A stretch of 19,669 nt of DNA. It comes from DASXTC01 sp036505635 (lineage in GTDB: Bacteria; Acidobacteriota; Polarisedimenticolia; JACPZX01; DASXTC01). The notes under the pieces are model-generated. The model did no database searches. It had not been told where the DNA came from and worked only from the letters and a program-made list of their open reading frames with translations. The stretch covers positions 1-19,669 of the forward strand of contig DASXTC010000061.1 of NCBI GenBank assembly GCA_036505635.1, written 5' to 3'. How positions within the stretch are numbered: the first letter of the stretch is position 1; each line of letters opens with the position of its first letter. Below, piece by piece: positions 7,793 to 15,689 of this stretch. The translations under genes were made by a program, and so were the position numbers.

Positions 7793-9876
7793 TTTCTCTC
7801 CTCCTCATCAAGGGCCGCGGCGGCCGCCGCCAGCAGCGGCTCGGCGGAAAGGGGGCCGCCGACTCCCTGCCGCATCCAGGCGTCCGGCGTGATCGAGCCG
7901 AGCTTGCAGATCCTCTCGAACTCGGCTCCCATGGGCTTGGCCTTTCGGAAGTGGTCCTCGATCTGGAACGCGATGAGATGCCCGAGCGGGTAGTCGGGCG
8001 TGTAGAGTCCCGCGTCGATCATGTGCGAGTAGATGGCGAGGATCGGCAGATCCTTCGCGCCGAGCAGACCGGAGTAGTAGCGGTTCCAGATGTCGCCCGC
8101 GATGGAGACGACCGCCTCGCGAAACTGCGCGGGAGTGGCCTGCGGATGATCGTAGAGCCACCGCCACGCGGCCATGTCGGTGAGGCCCACGCCCGCGATC
8201 TCGCGCGTGGCCCAGAACTCCTCGAGCGCCCTCATCCGCCCGGCCGAGGGATCCGGGCCGGAAAGGCCCAGAAGCTCGAGGTCGCGTCCCTGAAAGACGA
8301 AGGCGAGCGCCTCGGTGAAGGCCGTGTTGGGGACCCCCTGGAGCAGCGTGTGGTCGATGCCGGTGACCGAGAAGACCTGCTCGACGTTGTGCCCCATCTC
8401 GTGCACCGCGATGTTGTATCCCTTGTAGTCCATGCCGTCCGGTCCGACGCGGGTGCGCAGGTGCGCCTTGTCGTCGCGGCGGGTGGCCCCCAGCGCATGA
8501 CCCGCGCCCCGGGAGGGATCGACCTCGATGTGGTCCGCCAGGAGCGAGCTTTGCTCCAGGGAAAAGCCCAGGTCGCGCAGCAGGCGCGGGATGTCGGCCG
8601 CGTAGGCCGCCGGAGTGGGGTACCGCTTCCTGGTGGCGGCGTCCAGCTCGGCTTCCGTGTAGCGGCCGCGCGGCTTGAACCCCACGTACCAGATGTCGAA
8701 AGGCTCGAGCTTCCGGCCGAGGCGCTTCTCGATGAGGCGCCCGACGCGCGGCGCCAGGGGCGACCGGAGGATCGACTCGAAGAGGGCCTTGACCGCCGGC
8801 TCCGGGATCTCCCGGTCCACGTTGAAGCGCCGGTCGATGAAGGTCGGGTTGTCCGGGTGGTAAGGGTCGGCCTCCCTCACGGCCTGGAAGATGCCCAGCC
8901 ACTGCCGGTACCTCTCGTCGGGCTCCCGATCCACCCTGGGCTCGGCGCTCATGGCCGCATCCCTGGGCTGCAGGTCCTTGACGCCGGAGGCGGTGACCTT
9001 GTTTGCGAAGGGGGCCCAGTCGAGCAGGGGATTGTCGATGACGGCGGCCGGGATCTCCTGCCTGACGATCCGCTCCATCACCTTCTGGATCATCCGTTGC
9101 TTCGCGACGCCGTCAGGGTCGGCGTAATGGGCCTTGAGCTCGTCGCGCAGGCCCCAATGTGTGATCAGACGGAGCTTCTCGGGAAAAAGTCTGCGGCCCT
9201 GGTCGTCGAGAAGGTGGTGCATGACGATGTTGTAGGTGCTGATGTACGTGTCTGCCGAGGAGAAGGCCCGGGAGATCTTCTGGTTGACCTCGGCGGGCAC
9301 GCGGGTGGAGAAGCCCTGGGCCAGCCGCGTCTCGGCCCACCGGCGGCGCGACCAGGAGAGGCCGTCGCTCAGGCGCTCCTGGAGCGTCGAGAGGGGGAAA
9401 TTCAGCAGCGCCACGAAGGCGACCTTGTTGTCGAACAGGTCGTCGCCGACGTGGGCCCTCGCGGACCATGCGGCGAGCCGTTCGTCGATCGGGAGGATCG
9501 GCCCCAGATCGAGGTCGACCTGCCTGCGCAGATCCCGCTCCATCGAGGTGAAGTAGCCGCCGATCCTCTCCAGGGCGAACTCGAGGCGCGCGAAGGTCGC
9601 GTCGAGATCGGATCCCTCGGGCAGGAACTCGGCGCGCGCGAACTCTCCGAACGAGGCCGCGTCGCCGTCCGATGGGCGCCAGTAGCGAAGCACCTGGGCG
9701 ATCCCGCGATCGATGCGGGCCGATTCCCGCTCGCCGTGCCTGGCCCGCAGGGCCTGGCGCGCCGAGGCGGCCTCCTTTGCGAACGCGGCGTCCGCGGTAG
9801 GCGAGGCCGCAGCGGCCGTCACGAAGGCGGTCATCAGAAAGGCGAGCATCACGGAACCCGCCTGCAGATCGGGCAT
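7789..9876 (-). CDS. Secreted zinc metallopeptidase, gluzincin type (M2/M3-like)
   Basis: This predicted 695-aa exported protein has a signal peptide (SVMLAFLMTAFVTAAAAS, about 8-25). The zinc motif HEMGH is at 492-496, and a glutamate in TEALAF (Glu522) lies 26 residues after the second His, the arrangement of ACE (M2) and oligopeptidase (M3) families. The C-terminal part (YYSGLLG, YPLGHLIAFQIEDHF) also resembles the helical fold of those families. Peptide hydrolysis in the periplasm is inferred; the family assignment is by motif only. The start is ATG 9876 because GGAGGAG lies 4 nt upstream and the signal peptide begins there. The frame extends to 10005, but that adds basic, unconserved residues and removes the N-terminal position of the signal. 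It is coupled to the downstream hydrolase. Confidence 0.88.
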   Translation of the reverse strand: MPDLQAGSVMLAFLMTAFVTAAAASPTADAAFAKEAASARQALRARHGERESARIDRGIAQVLRYWRPSDGDAASFGEFARAEFLPEGSDLDATFARLEFALERIGGYFTSMERDLRRQVDLDLGPILPIDERLAAWSARAHVGDDLFDNKVAFVALLNFPLSTLQERLSDGLSWSRRRWAETRLAQGFSTRVPAEVNQKISRAFSSADTYISTYNIVMHHLLDDQGRRLFPEKLRLITHWGLRDELKAHYADPDGVAKQRMIQKVMERIVRQEIPAAVIDNPLLDWAPFANKVTASGVKDLQPRDAAMSAEPRVDREPDERYRQWLGIFQAVREADPYHPDNPTFIDRRFNVDREIPEPAVKALFESILRSPLAPRVGRLIEKRLGRKLEPFDIWYVGFKPRGRYTEAELDAATRKRYPTPAAYAADIPRLLRDLGFSLEQSSLLADHIEVDPSRGAGHALGATRRDDKAHLRTRVGPDGMDYKGYNIAVHEMGHNVEQVFSVTGIDHTLLQGVPNTAFTEALAFVFQGRDLELLGLSGPDPSAGRMRALEEFWATREIAGVGLTDMAAWRWLYDHPQATPAQFREAVVSIAGDIWNRYYSGLLGAKDLPILAIYSHMIDAGLYTPDYPLGHLIAFQIEDHFRKAKPMGAEFERICKLGSITPDAWMRQGVGGPLSAEPLLAAAAAALDEEERK

Positions 9877-9880
9877 GGAT

Positions 9881-9887
9881 CTCCTCC
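9881..9887 (-). promoter_or_regulatory. Strong ribosome binding site fixing the peptidase start
   Basis: GGAGGAG on the minus strand, 4 nt before ATG 9876, decides this start over the 43-codon longer frame. Confidence 0.8.
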
Positions 9888-9947
9888 GTCTGGATGGCGC
9901 GGCCCGGTTGCTCGGCAAAGGCCACGGTCCGCTGTCGCGGGCGCCGG

Positions 9948-9956
9948 ATTGTACCA
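9948..9956 (-). promoter_or_regulatory. Extended -10 promoter of the peptidase-hydrolase operon
   Basis: TGGTACAAT on the minus strand combines a TGn extension with TACAAT. No clear -35 is seen at normal spacing. Transcription would start near 9941, leaving a leader of about 65 nt that contains the strong SD. Confidence 0.5.
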
Positions 9957-9962
9957 CGGTAC
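9951..9962. promoter_or_regulatory. Operator-like palindrome overlapping the peptidase promoter
   Basis: GTACC-AC-GGTAC is a perfect 5+5 inverted repeat with a 2-nt centre, overlapping the -10 and TGn element. A second, overlapping palindrome CGGTACCG lies at 9957-9964. A repressor bound here would block the minus-strand promoter. No candidate regulator is encoded in the window. Confidence 0.3.
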
Positions 9963-10008
9963 CGGTTGATTCCTCCTCGCCGGCGGCGCCGACGTCGCGG
10001 CGCATACG

Positions 10009-10017
10009 TGATACGAT
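10009..10017 (+). promoter_or_regulatory. Candidate extended -10 promoter of the TPR/propeller gene
   Basis: TGATACGAT has a TGn extension and a 4-of-6 -10 hexamer (TACGAT). Transcription would begin near 10024 and include the SD GGGAGGT (10031-10037) before ATG 10043. Confidence 0.35.
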
Positions 10018-10042
10018 TCACGACGAGGTCGGGAGGTACCGG

Positions 10043-11383
10043 ATGAGATCTGATGTTCCCTTGATCGCCATCTCGATCGTCGTCGTGCTGTCCGCCGGGG
10101 CGCTCCACGTCTCCGCACAGGAGCCCGCCCCCTCTCAGGAGCCAGCCGTCGTCCAGGAGGACCCGCGCCAGCGGGCTATCGCCTATTACCAGCAGGGGAT
10201 GGGCGCCTATCAGCGCAAGGACTACATCGGCTATCTCGACAGCCTCCAGAAGGCGGTCGAGCTGGACCCGGACCATCCGGCGATACGGTACCGCCTCGCC
10301 TGCGCCTCGGCGCTCGTGGGCAACAAGGACGAGGCGCTGGCCGATCTCAAACGTGTCATCGAGATGAAGGTCTATCAGGATCTGGCGGGCAATACGGACT
10401 TCGATTCGATGAGGCAGACGCCCGAGTTCCAGGCTCTCGCCGCCTCCATGAGAGCGGTCAGGGACCCGATCAACCACAGCACGACGGCCTTTCACCTCAC
10501 CGAGAAGGACCTCATCACCGAAGGGATCGCCTACGACCCGGTCGAGGCGGAGTTCTTCATCAGCAGCGTCCACAAGAGAAAGATCCTTCGCTCCAACAGG
10601 AAGGGCAGGACGAAGGACTTCACGGCGCCGAGGCAGGACGGGCTCGGGGCGGTCCTCGGCCTGAAGGTGGACCCCGTGCGGCGCCTCCTGTGGGCGTGCA
10701 GCACGGGGATGCCCCAGATGGAGGGAGCCACCGATGAGGAAAAGGGGCGCGCGGCTCTCTTCAAGTATGATTTGAAAGCAGGAACCTTCGTCAGAAGGTA
10801 CCCGCTGGGCGCCGGAATGCCCGGGCACAACTGCAACGACCTGGCGCTCGGCTCGGGAGGCGATGTATACGTCTCGGATTCGGAGTCGGGAGAGATCCTC
10901 CTGCTGGGCGCCGGGGCCGAGGACTTCGTGGTTCTCGTCGAGGCCGGCCGGCTCAAGTCGCCGCAGGGGATCGCGCTCTCGCCTGACGAGAAAAGAGCCT
11001 TCGTGGCCGATTACGCGACGACAATCTTCGTCGTCGACCTGGCCGCTCGCCGGGCGGACCCCCTGACCGCCCCGGCCGGAATCCCGCTGCTGGGCGTCGA
11101 CGGGTTGATCCTCCATGGCGGGAGCCTGATCGCGATCCAGAACGGGATCAACCCGCACCGTGTCACGCGCCTCGCGATGAGCTCCGCCCTGGATCGGATC
11201 ATCGGCGGGACGATCCTCGAGATGAACAACCCCATCTTCGACGAGCCGACCCTCGGGACGATCGCGGGCAAGGAGCTCTTCTACGTGGGAAACAGCCAGT
11301 GGAGTCGGTTCGCCGCGGACGGGACGATCTATCCGATGAACCGGCTCGCCGAGCCGGTCATCCTGAAGCTGAAGCTCGATTGA
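10043..11383 (+). CDS. Secreted TPR plus SMP-30/NHL-like beta-propeller protein
   Basis: This 446-aa protein starts with a signal peptide (VPLIAISIVVVLSAGALHVSAQ, about 5-26). A Gln/Pro/Glu linker and a TPR-like helical region (about 43-110, with YYQQGMGAYQRKDYIGYLDS and AVELDPDHPAIRYRLACASA) follow. From about 150 to the end it reads as a beta-propeller: TEGIAYDPVEAEFFISSVHK, GNDLAL-like and SPQGIALSPDEKRAFVADY repeats are typical of SMP-30/gluconolactonase or NHL propellers. Enzymatic activity cannot be assumed because the metal ligands of SMP-30 are not obvious to me. A periplasmic binding or scaffold role is possible. The ATG is chosen for the SD GGGAGGT 6 nt upstream and the signal peptide. 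The frame extends upstream to 9713 only as a shadow. It diverges from the peptidase operon. Confidence 0.88.
   Translation: MRSDVPLIAISIVVVLSAGALHVSAQEPAPSQEPAVVQEDPRQRAIAYYQQGMGAYQRKDYIGYLDSLQKAVELDPDHPAIRYRLACASALVGNKDEALADLKRVIEMKVYQDLAGNTDFDSMRQTPEFQALAASMRAVRDPINHSTTAFHLTEKDLITEGIAYDPVEAEFFISSVHKRKILRSNRKGRTKDFTAPRQDGLGAVLGLKVDPVRRLLWACSTGMPQMEGATDEEKGRAALFKYDLKAGTFVRRYPLGAGMPGHNCNDLALGSGGDVYVSDSESGEILLLGAGAEDFVVLVEAGRLKSPQGIALSPDEKRAFVADYATTIFVVDLAARRADPLTAPAGIPLLGVDGLILHGGSLIAIQNGINPHRVTRLAMSSALDRIIGGTILEMNNPIFDEPTLGTIAGKELFYVGNSQWSRFAADGTIYPMNRLAEPVILKLKLD
11340..11358 (+). other. Hairpin near the 3' end of the TPR/propeller gene
   Basis: ACCGGCTC-GCC-GAGCCGGT is a perfect 8-bp inverted repeat with a 3-nt loop, ending 22 nt before the stop codon's last two bases. 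It lies within coding sequence (Arg-Leu-Ala-Glu-Pro), so it could be chance, or it may contribute to the mRNA 3' end. Confidence 0.25.
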
Positions 11384-11391
11384 CCGCGCCC

Positions 11392-11408
11392 GCCGGCCCC
11401 CCGCCGGC
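11392..11408. terminator. GC hairpin between convergent genes
   Basis: GCCGGC-CCCCC-GCCGGC fills most of the 33-bp gap between the convergent genes ending at 11383 and 11417. It is a 6-bp stem with a 5-nt loop and no T-tract, a possible bidirectional terminator. Confidence 0.3.
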
Positions 11409-11416
11409 CCTTCCCG

Positions 11417-12847
11417 TCACCACATCGTCCAGTAGCGCGTCAGGAGCACCGGCGCGTTGTGGAGAAGCGCCAGACCCGTGGCGCCGATGAGCGCCCGGTA
11501 AACCGTCACCGATCGTTGCCTGACCTGCTGGAGGAAGTCGCCGCCCAGAATCGCAAGCGCCGGGAAGGCCTGCAGCACGTAGGATGCCTTGATGGTGTCG
11601 GGCCTGGGATACATGATGAGGAACCATCCGTAGCCGAGCGCCGTGGCGGCGACCATCATGAAGAGCAGAGACCGGATCGCCATCTGGTCGCTCCGGCCCT
11701 CGCCGCCCGGTTGCGGGCCAGCTCGTCGCGACAGGTTTCCCAGAAGGCTCGCGGCGCCGAAGGTCAGCCCCGTCATGAGCAGCGCCGTCGGGGCCAGCGA
11801 GACCATGTTGACCCTGCCCAGGTAGGGGGCGATCGACCACCGGTTGGTTTCCAGCCACGCCGGCACGGGGTCGCGAGAGAGGGCCTCGTAGAGCTCGCCG
11901 CCGGACAGAACGTTGCCGTCGCGTGTGTCGGTGCCACGCAGCACGAAGGTCGTCCAGTAATCTCCCCACATTTCCGAGTAGAGGATCGGAAGGATCCTGT
12001 TTCCGAGCAGCGGCCGCACCGGATCGACGAAGACCTTGTCGAGCCCCAGGTCGAAGTAGAACTCCGCCGGAAGGTTCGCCGTCGAGAACCGGGACGAGGC
12101 GGGTCGGTTGAAGGCACGCATGGAGCCGGTCGTCTCCCGGAGGTGGAGATAGAACCACCCGCCCACCATCCCCGCGATCAGGAAGCTGGCCGCGATGACC
12201 GGGACGGCCCGCCTCCAGAACCCCCGCCGAGACAGGATCAGAAGCGCCGCGAAGCCCGAGAGCGCCCCGAAGAGGAAGAAGCCCCACTGCCTGGTGAGCG
12301 CGATCAGGCCGAGGATGAGGCCGAGGGGCACGGCTCCGCGGAGGACCGGGCCCTCGTCCAGCAGGAGAGCCAGCGCACGGTGCGCCAGGAGCACGGAAAG
12401 ACAGGCCAGCAGAGGCTCGCCCCGGACGAAGGCGAAGGTCTTGTAGTAGACCGGCAGCATCCCGAGACACATCAGCGAGGCCGCCTTGAGACGGGGGTCC
12501 CCAGGACGGAGGCGGTCGCAGATCTTCACGAGGTAGAGGGTCAGCGCCACCGAGAAGAGGACGTTGAGAAGCTGCGCCGCTTTGGCCGCGCCCCACAAGG
12601 TGAAGGCGCCGCTCGCGCGCAGCAGCGCGGGCGCGAGATAGGGGAGCGGCGGAGAGAAGAACTCGAGGGTGTCGGAACGCATCGGCAGCCTGAACCGGGA
12701 AAGCGTCTCGACGTACCTGAGATGCTCGGGCGCGTCGTATCCGACGCGCGGGTCATGCAGCAGCGCGTTGAGGAGGACGATGAGGTTGATGCCGATGAGG
12801 AGCGCGATCCAGATCCGATCGCCGCGCTCGATCCGGAAGAAGCGCAT
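11417..12847 (-). CDS. GT-C fold membrane glycosyltransferase (PMT/ArnT-like)
   Basis: This 476-aa protein has many hydrophobic membrane segments, for example IWIALLIGINLIVLLNALL (12-30), and others across the length. An acidic first-loop motif GYDAPEHLRYVE (Asp38, Glu41) matches the position of the catalytic aspartate in GT-C enzymes, which transfer sugars from polyprenyl-phosphate donors on the outer face of the cytoplasmic membrane. Acceptor and sugar are unknown. TRQWGFFLFG near 190 and a further hydrophobic block at the C-terminus (SYVLQAFPALAILGGD) are also visible. A TAGGAT hexamer lies 9 nt before the ATG, which could be a -10 of a near-leaderless mRNA, although AGGATGG could alternatively act as an SD. 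A same-length antisense frame is a shadow. Confidence 0.85.
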   Translation of the reverse strand: MRFFRIERGDRIWIALLIGINLIVLLNALLHDPRVGYDAPEHLRYVETLSRFRLPMRSDTLEFFSPPLPYLAPALLRASGAFTLWGAAKAAQLLNVLFSVALTLYLVKICDRLRPGDPRLKAASLMCLGMLPVYYKTFAFVRGEPLLACLSVLLAHRALALLLDEGPVLRGAVPLGLILGLIALTRQWGFFLFGALSGFAALLILSRRGFWRRAVPVIAASFLIAGMVGGWFYLHLRETTGSMRAFNRPASSRFSTANLPAEFYFDLGLDKVFVDPVRPLLGNRILPILYSEMWGDYWTTFVLRGTDTRDGNVLSGGELYEALSRDPVPAWLETNRWSIAPYLGRVNMVSLAPTALLMTGLTFGAASLLGNLSRRAGPQPGGEGRSDQMAIRSLLFMMVAATALGYGWFLIMYPRPDTIKASYVLQAFPALAILGGDFLQQVRQRSVTVYRALIGATGLALLHNAPVLLTRYWTMW

Positions 12848-12856
12848 GGCTGTTCC

Positions 12857-12862
12857 ATCCTA
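12857..12862 (-). promoter_or_regulatory. Candidate -10 of the GT-C gene starting at 12847
   Basis: TAGGAT on the minus strand ends 9 nt before the ATG, the same spacing as for the divergent GT-C gene. No clear -35 is seen. The same bases could instead be read as a loose SD (AGGATGG). Confidence 0.35.
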
Positions 12863-12885
12863 ACATGCGCTCCGCGGCGCGTGGA

Positions 12886-12915
12886 TTGACCCATCCCGCC
12901 GGACCGGACTAGAAT
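12886..12915 (+). promoter_or_regulatory. Sigma-70 promoter giving a near-leaderless GT-C mRNA
   Basis: TTGACC (12886-12891, 5 of 6 to consensus) and TAGAAT (12910-12915, 5 of 6) are separated by 18 nt. The expected start, 12920-12923, is at most five nt from the ATG at 12925. No SD could be included in such a transcript, and none is visible. Confidence 0.65.
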
Positions 12916-12924
12916 CGCGAGCCT

Positions 12925-14535
12925 ATGCCGCGAACGTCATCGTGGCTGCCGGTGATCGCCCTCGCCACGGTGCTCCTGTGGGGGGTCCTCTGGTGGCCCT
13001 ACACCGTGGACGACTCCTACATCACTTATCGCTACGCCCAGAACACGGCGCTGGGACAGGGCGCCGTCTTCAACGCCGGCGAGAGGGTCGAGGGGTACTC
13101 CTCGCCCGCGTGGATGTTCCTGCTTGCCGGCGCGGCCTGGATCGGCGCGAACCCGGTCCTGGTCTCCAAGCTCCTCGGGCTCGGCGCGGCGCTGGCGCTG
13201 GTGGCGTTGCTGCCGGCCGCGCTGCGTCGCGCCGGATGCGATCCCACCCTCGCCGGGCTCGCAGCCCTCGTGCTGGCCACGACGCCGACCCTCCACGTCT
13301 ACTCCGTCTCCGGGATGGAGACGGTCTGGTTCGCGCTCGCCGTCGCCATCGCGGCGCTCATGCCCGCCGTCGCCGGCTCTGAAAGGGCGCGGGCCTGGCT
13401 GGCCGGAGCCGGGCTGATCGGCCTGACCCTGATGCGACCGGAAGGGGGGCTGGCCGCCGTCGTGCTCACGCTGTGCTGGCTGGCGCTCTATCGCACGCGG
13501 GCGCTTCGCGTCGCCGTGGCCCTCGCGTGGCTCGTCATCGCGGGCCACCTGGCGTGGCGGACCGGCTACTACGGCGCCATCGTGCCCAACACGTTCGTCG
13601 CGAAGCCGTCTCCGATCATCCGTGAGTTTGCCGTGGGACATCCGGGCTTCGCCGCCTTCAAGCTGTTTCGTAGCGTCGAGGACAACCTGATGCCCGCCCT
13701 CAACGAGTCGGGCGGCACGGCGGCGGTGTTGCTGGCGCTGGCGGCTCTGGCCCTTGCGGGGTCGGTGCCCGGGGTCTGGCCGGCGGCGCTGGTGGCCGTC
13801 GCGGGCTTCACCTTCGTCGTCTACGCCCGTTCGGACTGGATGCTCGGCAGCCGCTTCGGGTTTCCCTTCTTCGCCCCTCTCCTGTTCCTGGCCGCGGTCG
13901 GGGCCGACGCGGTGAGGCAGCGTCTCGACAGGCCTCACCCCGGAGCTGCCGGCCGGGCGGCCACGCTGACGGCCTTCGCCGCGGTCTCGCTCTGGTGCGT
14001 CTGGTCCACCGTCCAGACCGCCGAGTACCTGAGCCGTCACGGGGAGGGGACCGTCAACACCGCCATGGACGCCGAGGTGTACGAGCGGATCGGCCGGTGG
14101 CTGCACGACAAGGCCCGCCCCGGCGATCGGCTGCTCGCCTACGAGGTGGGCGCGGTCGCCTACGCCTCTGGGATGCACATCATCGACCAGCACGGGCTCG
14201 TGACTCCCCAGGTCGCGAAGATCGTGCAATGGGCCGAAGGGGACTTCCGGGAGATACGGATCGGCAAGGACCGCGAGACGATGCAACGAATCGTCCAATG
14301 GTGCGCCGACCAGAAGCCGGAGTGGTTCCTCGTTCGAGCGGTGCGCGCCCTCGAGCTTACGGTTGGCGAGCCGCTCCCCGCCGGCGCGGCGATGGACGCG
14401 ATGCAGAACGCGTTGCTGGAGAGGTTCGGCGACACGATGGTTTTCGCCGAGGCCTTCGCCATGAGGCCCGACAGCCGGGGCTGGAAGGACGACAGGTACC
14501 TCGTGCTGAAGAAGCGCGAGGCCCCGGCCCCGTGA
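12925..14535 (+). CDS. GT-C fold membrane glycosyltransferase, AftB/GT89-like N-terminal motif
   Basis: This 536-aa protein has repeated hydrophobic segments over about residues 8-360 and a soluble C-terminal domain of about 170 residues. Near the N-terminus VDDSYITYRYAQN (28-40), followed by VFNAGERVEGYSSPAWM, places the Asp-Asp pair in the first external loop as expected for GT-C catalysis. The same DD...FN-GERVE layout is known from mycobacterial AftB-type arabinofuranosyltransferases and many uncharacterised homologues, so the sugar cannot be assigned. The reaction would take place at the outer face of the membrane with a lipid-phosphate sugar donor. The stop overlaps the following SGNH gene start (GTGA), so the two are probably co-translated. 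A good promoter lies so close to the ATG that the mRNA may be leaderless. Confidence 0.88.
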   Translation: MPRTSSWLPVIALATVLLWGVLWWPYTVDDSYITYRYAQNTALGQGAVFNAGERVEGYSSPAWMFLLAGAAWIGANPVLVSKLLGLGAALALVALLPAALRRAGCDPTLAGLAALVLATTPTLHVYSVSGMETVWFALAVAIAALMPAVAGSERARAWLAGAGLIGLTLMRPEGGLAAVVLTLCWLALYRTRALRVAVALAWLVIAGHLAWRTGYYGAIVPNTFVAKPSPIIREFAVGHPGFAAFKLFRSVEDNLMPALNESGGTAAVLLALAALALAGSVPGVWPAALVAVAGFTFVVYARSDWMLGSRFGFPFFAPLLFLAAVGADAVRQRLDRPHPGAAGRAATLTAFAAVSLWCVWSTVQTAEYLSRHGEGTVNTAMDAEVYERIGRWLHDKARPGDRLLAYEVGAVAYASGMHIIDQHGLVTPQVAKIVQWAEGDFREIRIGKDRETMQRIVQWCADQKPEWFLVRAVRALELTVGEPLPAGAAMDAMQNALLERFGDTMVFAEAFAMRPDSRGWKDDRYLVLKKREAPAP

Positions 14536-15689
14536 TCCGGAGCCTGCTTCGCAACGTGACCCTGGTCACCCTCTCGTGCGCCTTCACGGTCGCGCTGGCC
14601 GAAGTCGTGCTGCGCTTCCAGGCGCACCGCATCGTGCGCGACGGCGAGTGGCTCGAGGTCGGCTCCGTGTTCGACCTGGACGACCCACCCGTTGGATTCA
14701 GCCTCAAGCCCGGCGCCACGCGAATCAGCGTGAAGGGGGGCGCCTACGTCATCCGGGACACGATCAACGAGCAAGGGCTGAGGGACGTCCCGCATCCCGC
14801 GCGAAAGCTCCCGGCGACGAAACGCGTGCTGGTTCTGGGCGACTCCTTCATGTACGGAGACGGCGTCGAGATGGAGGAATCGATGCCCAGACGTCTCGCA
14901 TCGCTGATGCCCGGCGTCGAGTTCATCAACGCCGGGGTGCGCGCCTGGAACCTCGATCAGGAGTACCTCTACTACAAGGCGAGGGGACGCGCGTGGCAGC
15001 CCGACCTGGTCCTGCTCGCCTTCTTCATCAATGACCTGATCCGGGATCGCGCCTACGACGTCGTGGAAGGGCCGGACGGTCTGCCGATCGAATACCACCG
15101 CAACGCCGACGCGCTGGCGCGGGACCTGAGGGACGCTCCCGGCGGGGTTCGGGGCACGCTCTCATCCTGGCTGAGGAGCCACTCGGTGCTCTACGTGCTG
15201 GTGAGGTCCCGGCTCGACGATCTGGCGCGGCATGGGCTGCGGGGCTCCACGGCGGGGGCGGGGCGACGGCCCCCCGAGATCCCGTATCTTCCCGTCTTTC
15301 GCGCCCGCGAGCCCGGGGCGCCTGTCCCGCCGGAGTGGACGCGCGCCTACGGGGTGCTCGACGAGCTCAAGCGGATCGTCTCGGCCGATGGCGCGCGCCT
15401 CGCGGTGCTGATCGTGCCGGCCCCGTGGCAGACCTCCGAGGAGGCGTGGCGCGGATGGCTCGGCTGGCTGGAGCTCGAGCCCGCGCTCTATTCCCGCCGG
15501 GCGCCCGCGGAGATGGCGAGGGCCTGGTGCGACCGGTCGGCCACTCCGTGTCTCGACCTGATCGATTCCTTCGATGGAAGGGATCGCGAGGAGCTCTACC
15601 TCGCCCAGGACTTCCACTGGACCGGACGGGGTCATCAGATCGCGGCCGAGGCGGTGAGGCGATGGCTCGAGACGGGCGTGCTGCCCTGA
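14532..15689 (+). CDS. Membrane-anchored SGNH/GDSL-family hydrolase
   Basis: This 385-aa protein has an N-terminal hydrophobic segment (VTLVTLSCAFTVALAEVVL, about 9-27) that would anchor it with the catalytic domain outside. The SGNH blocks are visible: GDSFMYGDGV (Ser105), INAGVRAWN (Gly135), FFINDL (Asn167) and a C-terminal QDFHWTGRGHQIAAE with Asp360 and His362. The family includes esterases and sugar O-acetyl modifying enzymes. Here the partner suggests modification of the glycan made by the upstream glycosyltransferase, which is inference. The GTG start at 14532 overlaps the upstream stop (GTGA). Frames reading further upstream are shadows of the GT-C gene. The gene ends four nt from the convergent small secreted gene. 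Confidence 0.88.
   Translation: MIRSLLRNVTLVTLSCAFTVALAEVVLRFQAHRIVRDGEWLEVGSVFDLDDPPVGFSLKPGATRISVKGGAYVIRDTINEQGLRDVPHPARKLPATKRVLVLGDSFMYGDGVEMEESMPRRLASLMPGVEFINAGVRAWNLDQEYLYYKARGRAWQPDLVLLAFFINDLIRDRAYDVVEGPDGLPIEYHRNADALARDLRDAPGGVRGTLSSWLRSHSVLYVLVRSRLDDLARHGLRGSTAGAGRRPPEIPYLPVFRAREPGAPVPPEWTRAYGVLDELKRIVSADGARLAVLIVPAPWQTSEEAWRGWLGWLELEPALYSRRAPAEMARAWCDRSATPCLDLIDSFDGRDREELYLAQDFHWTGRGHQIAAEAVRRWLETGVLP

Noticed and set aside
7702..9969. A 755-codon plus-strand frame opposite the metallopeptidase
   Set aside because: The translation is Arg/Gly/Val-rich without motifs, while the opposite strand has a signal peptide and HEMGH. It is a high-GC antisense shadow.
9113..11158. A 681-codon minus-strand frame opposite the TPR/propeller gene
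   Set aside because: It has no recognisable domains and overlaps two genes that do. It is an antisense shadow.
11459..12889. A plus-strand frame of exactly the same length (476 aa) opposite a GT-C gene
   Set aside because: Its translation is charged and Arg/Glu-rich without a pattern. The minus strand encodes clear membrane helices. The equal length is coincidence.
12937..14298. A 453-codon minus-strand frame opposite the AftB-like gene
   Set aside because: It is Arg/Gly/Asp-rich with no domain, mirroring the codon bias of the real gene.
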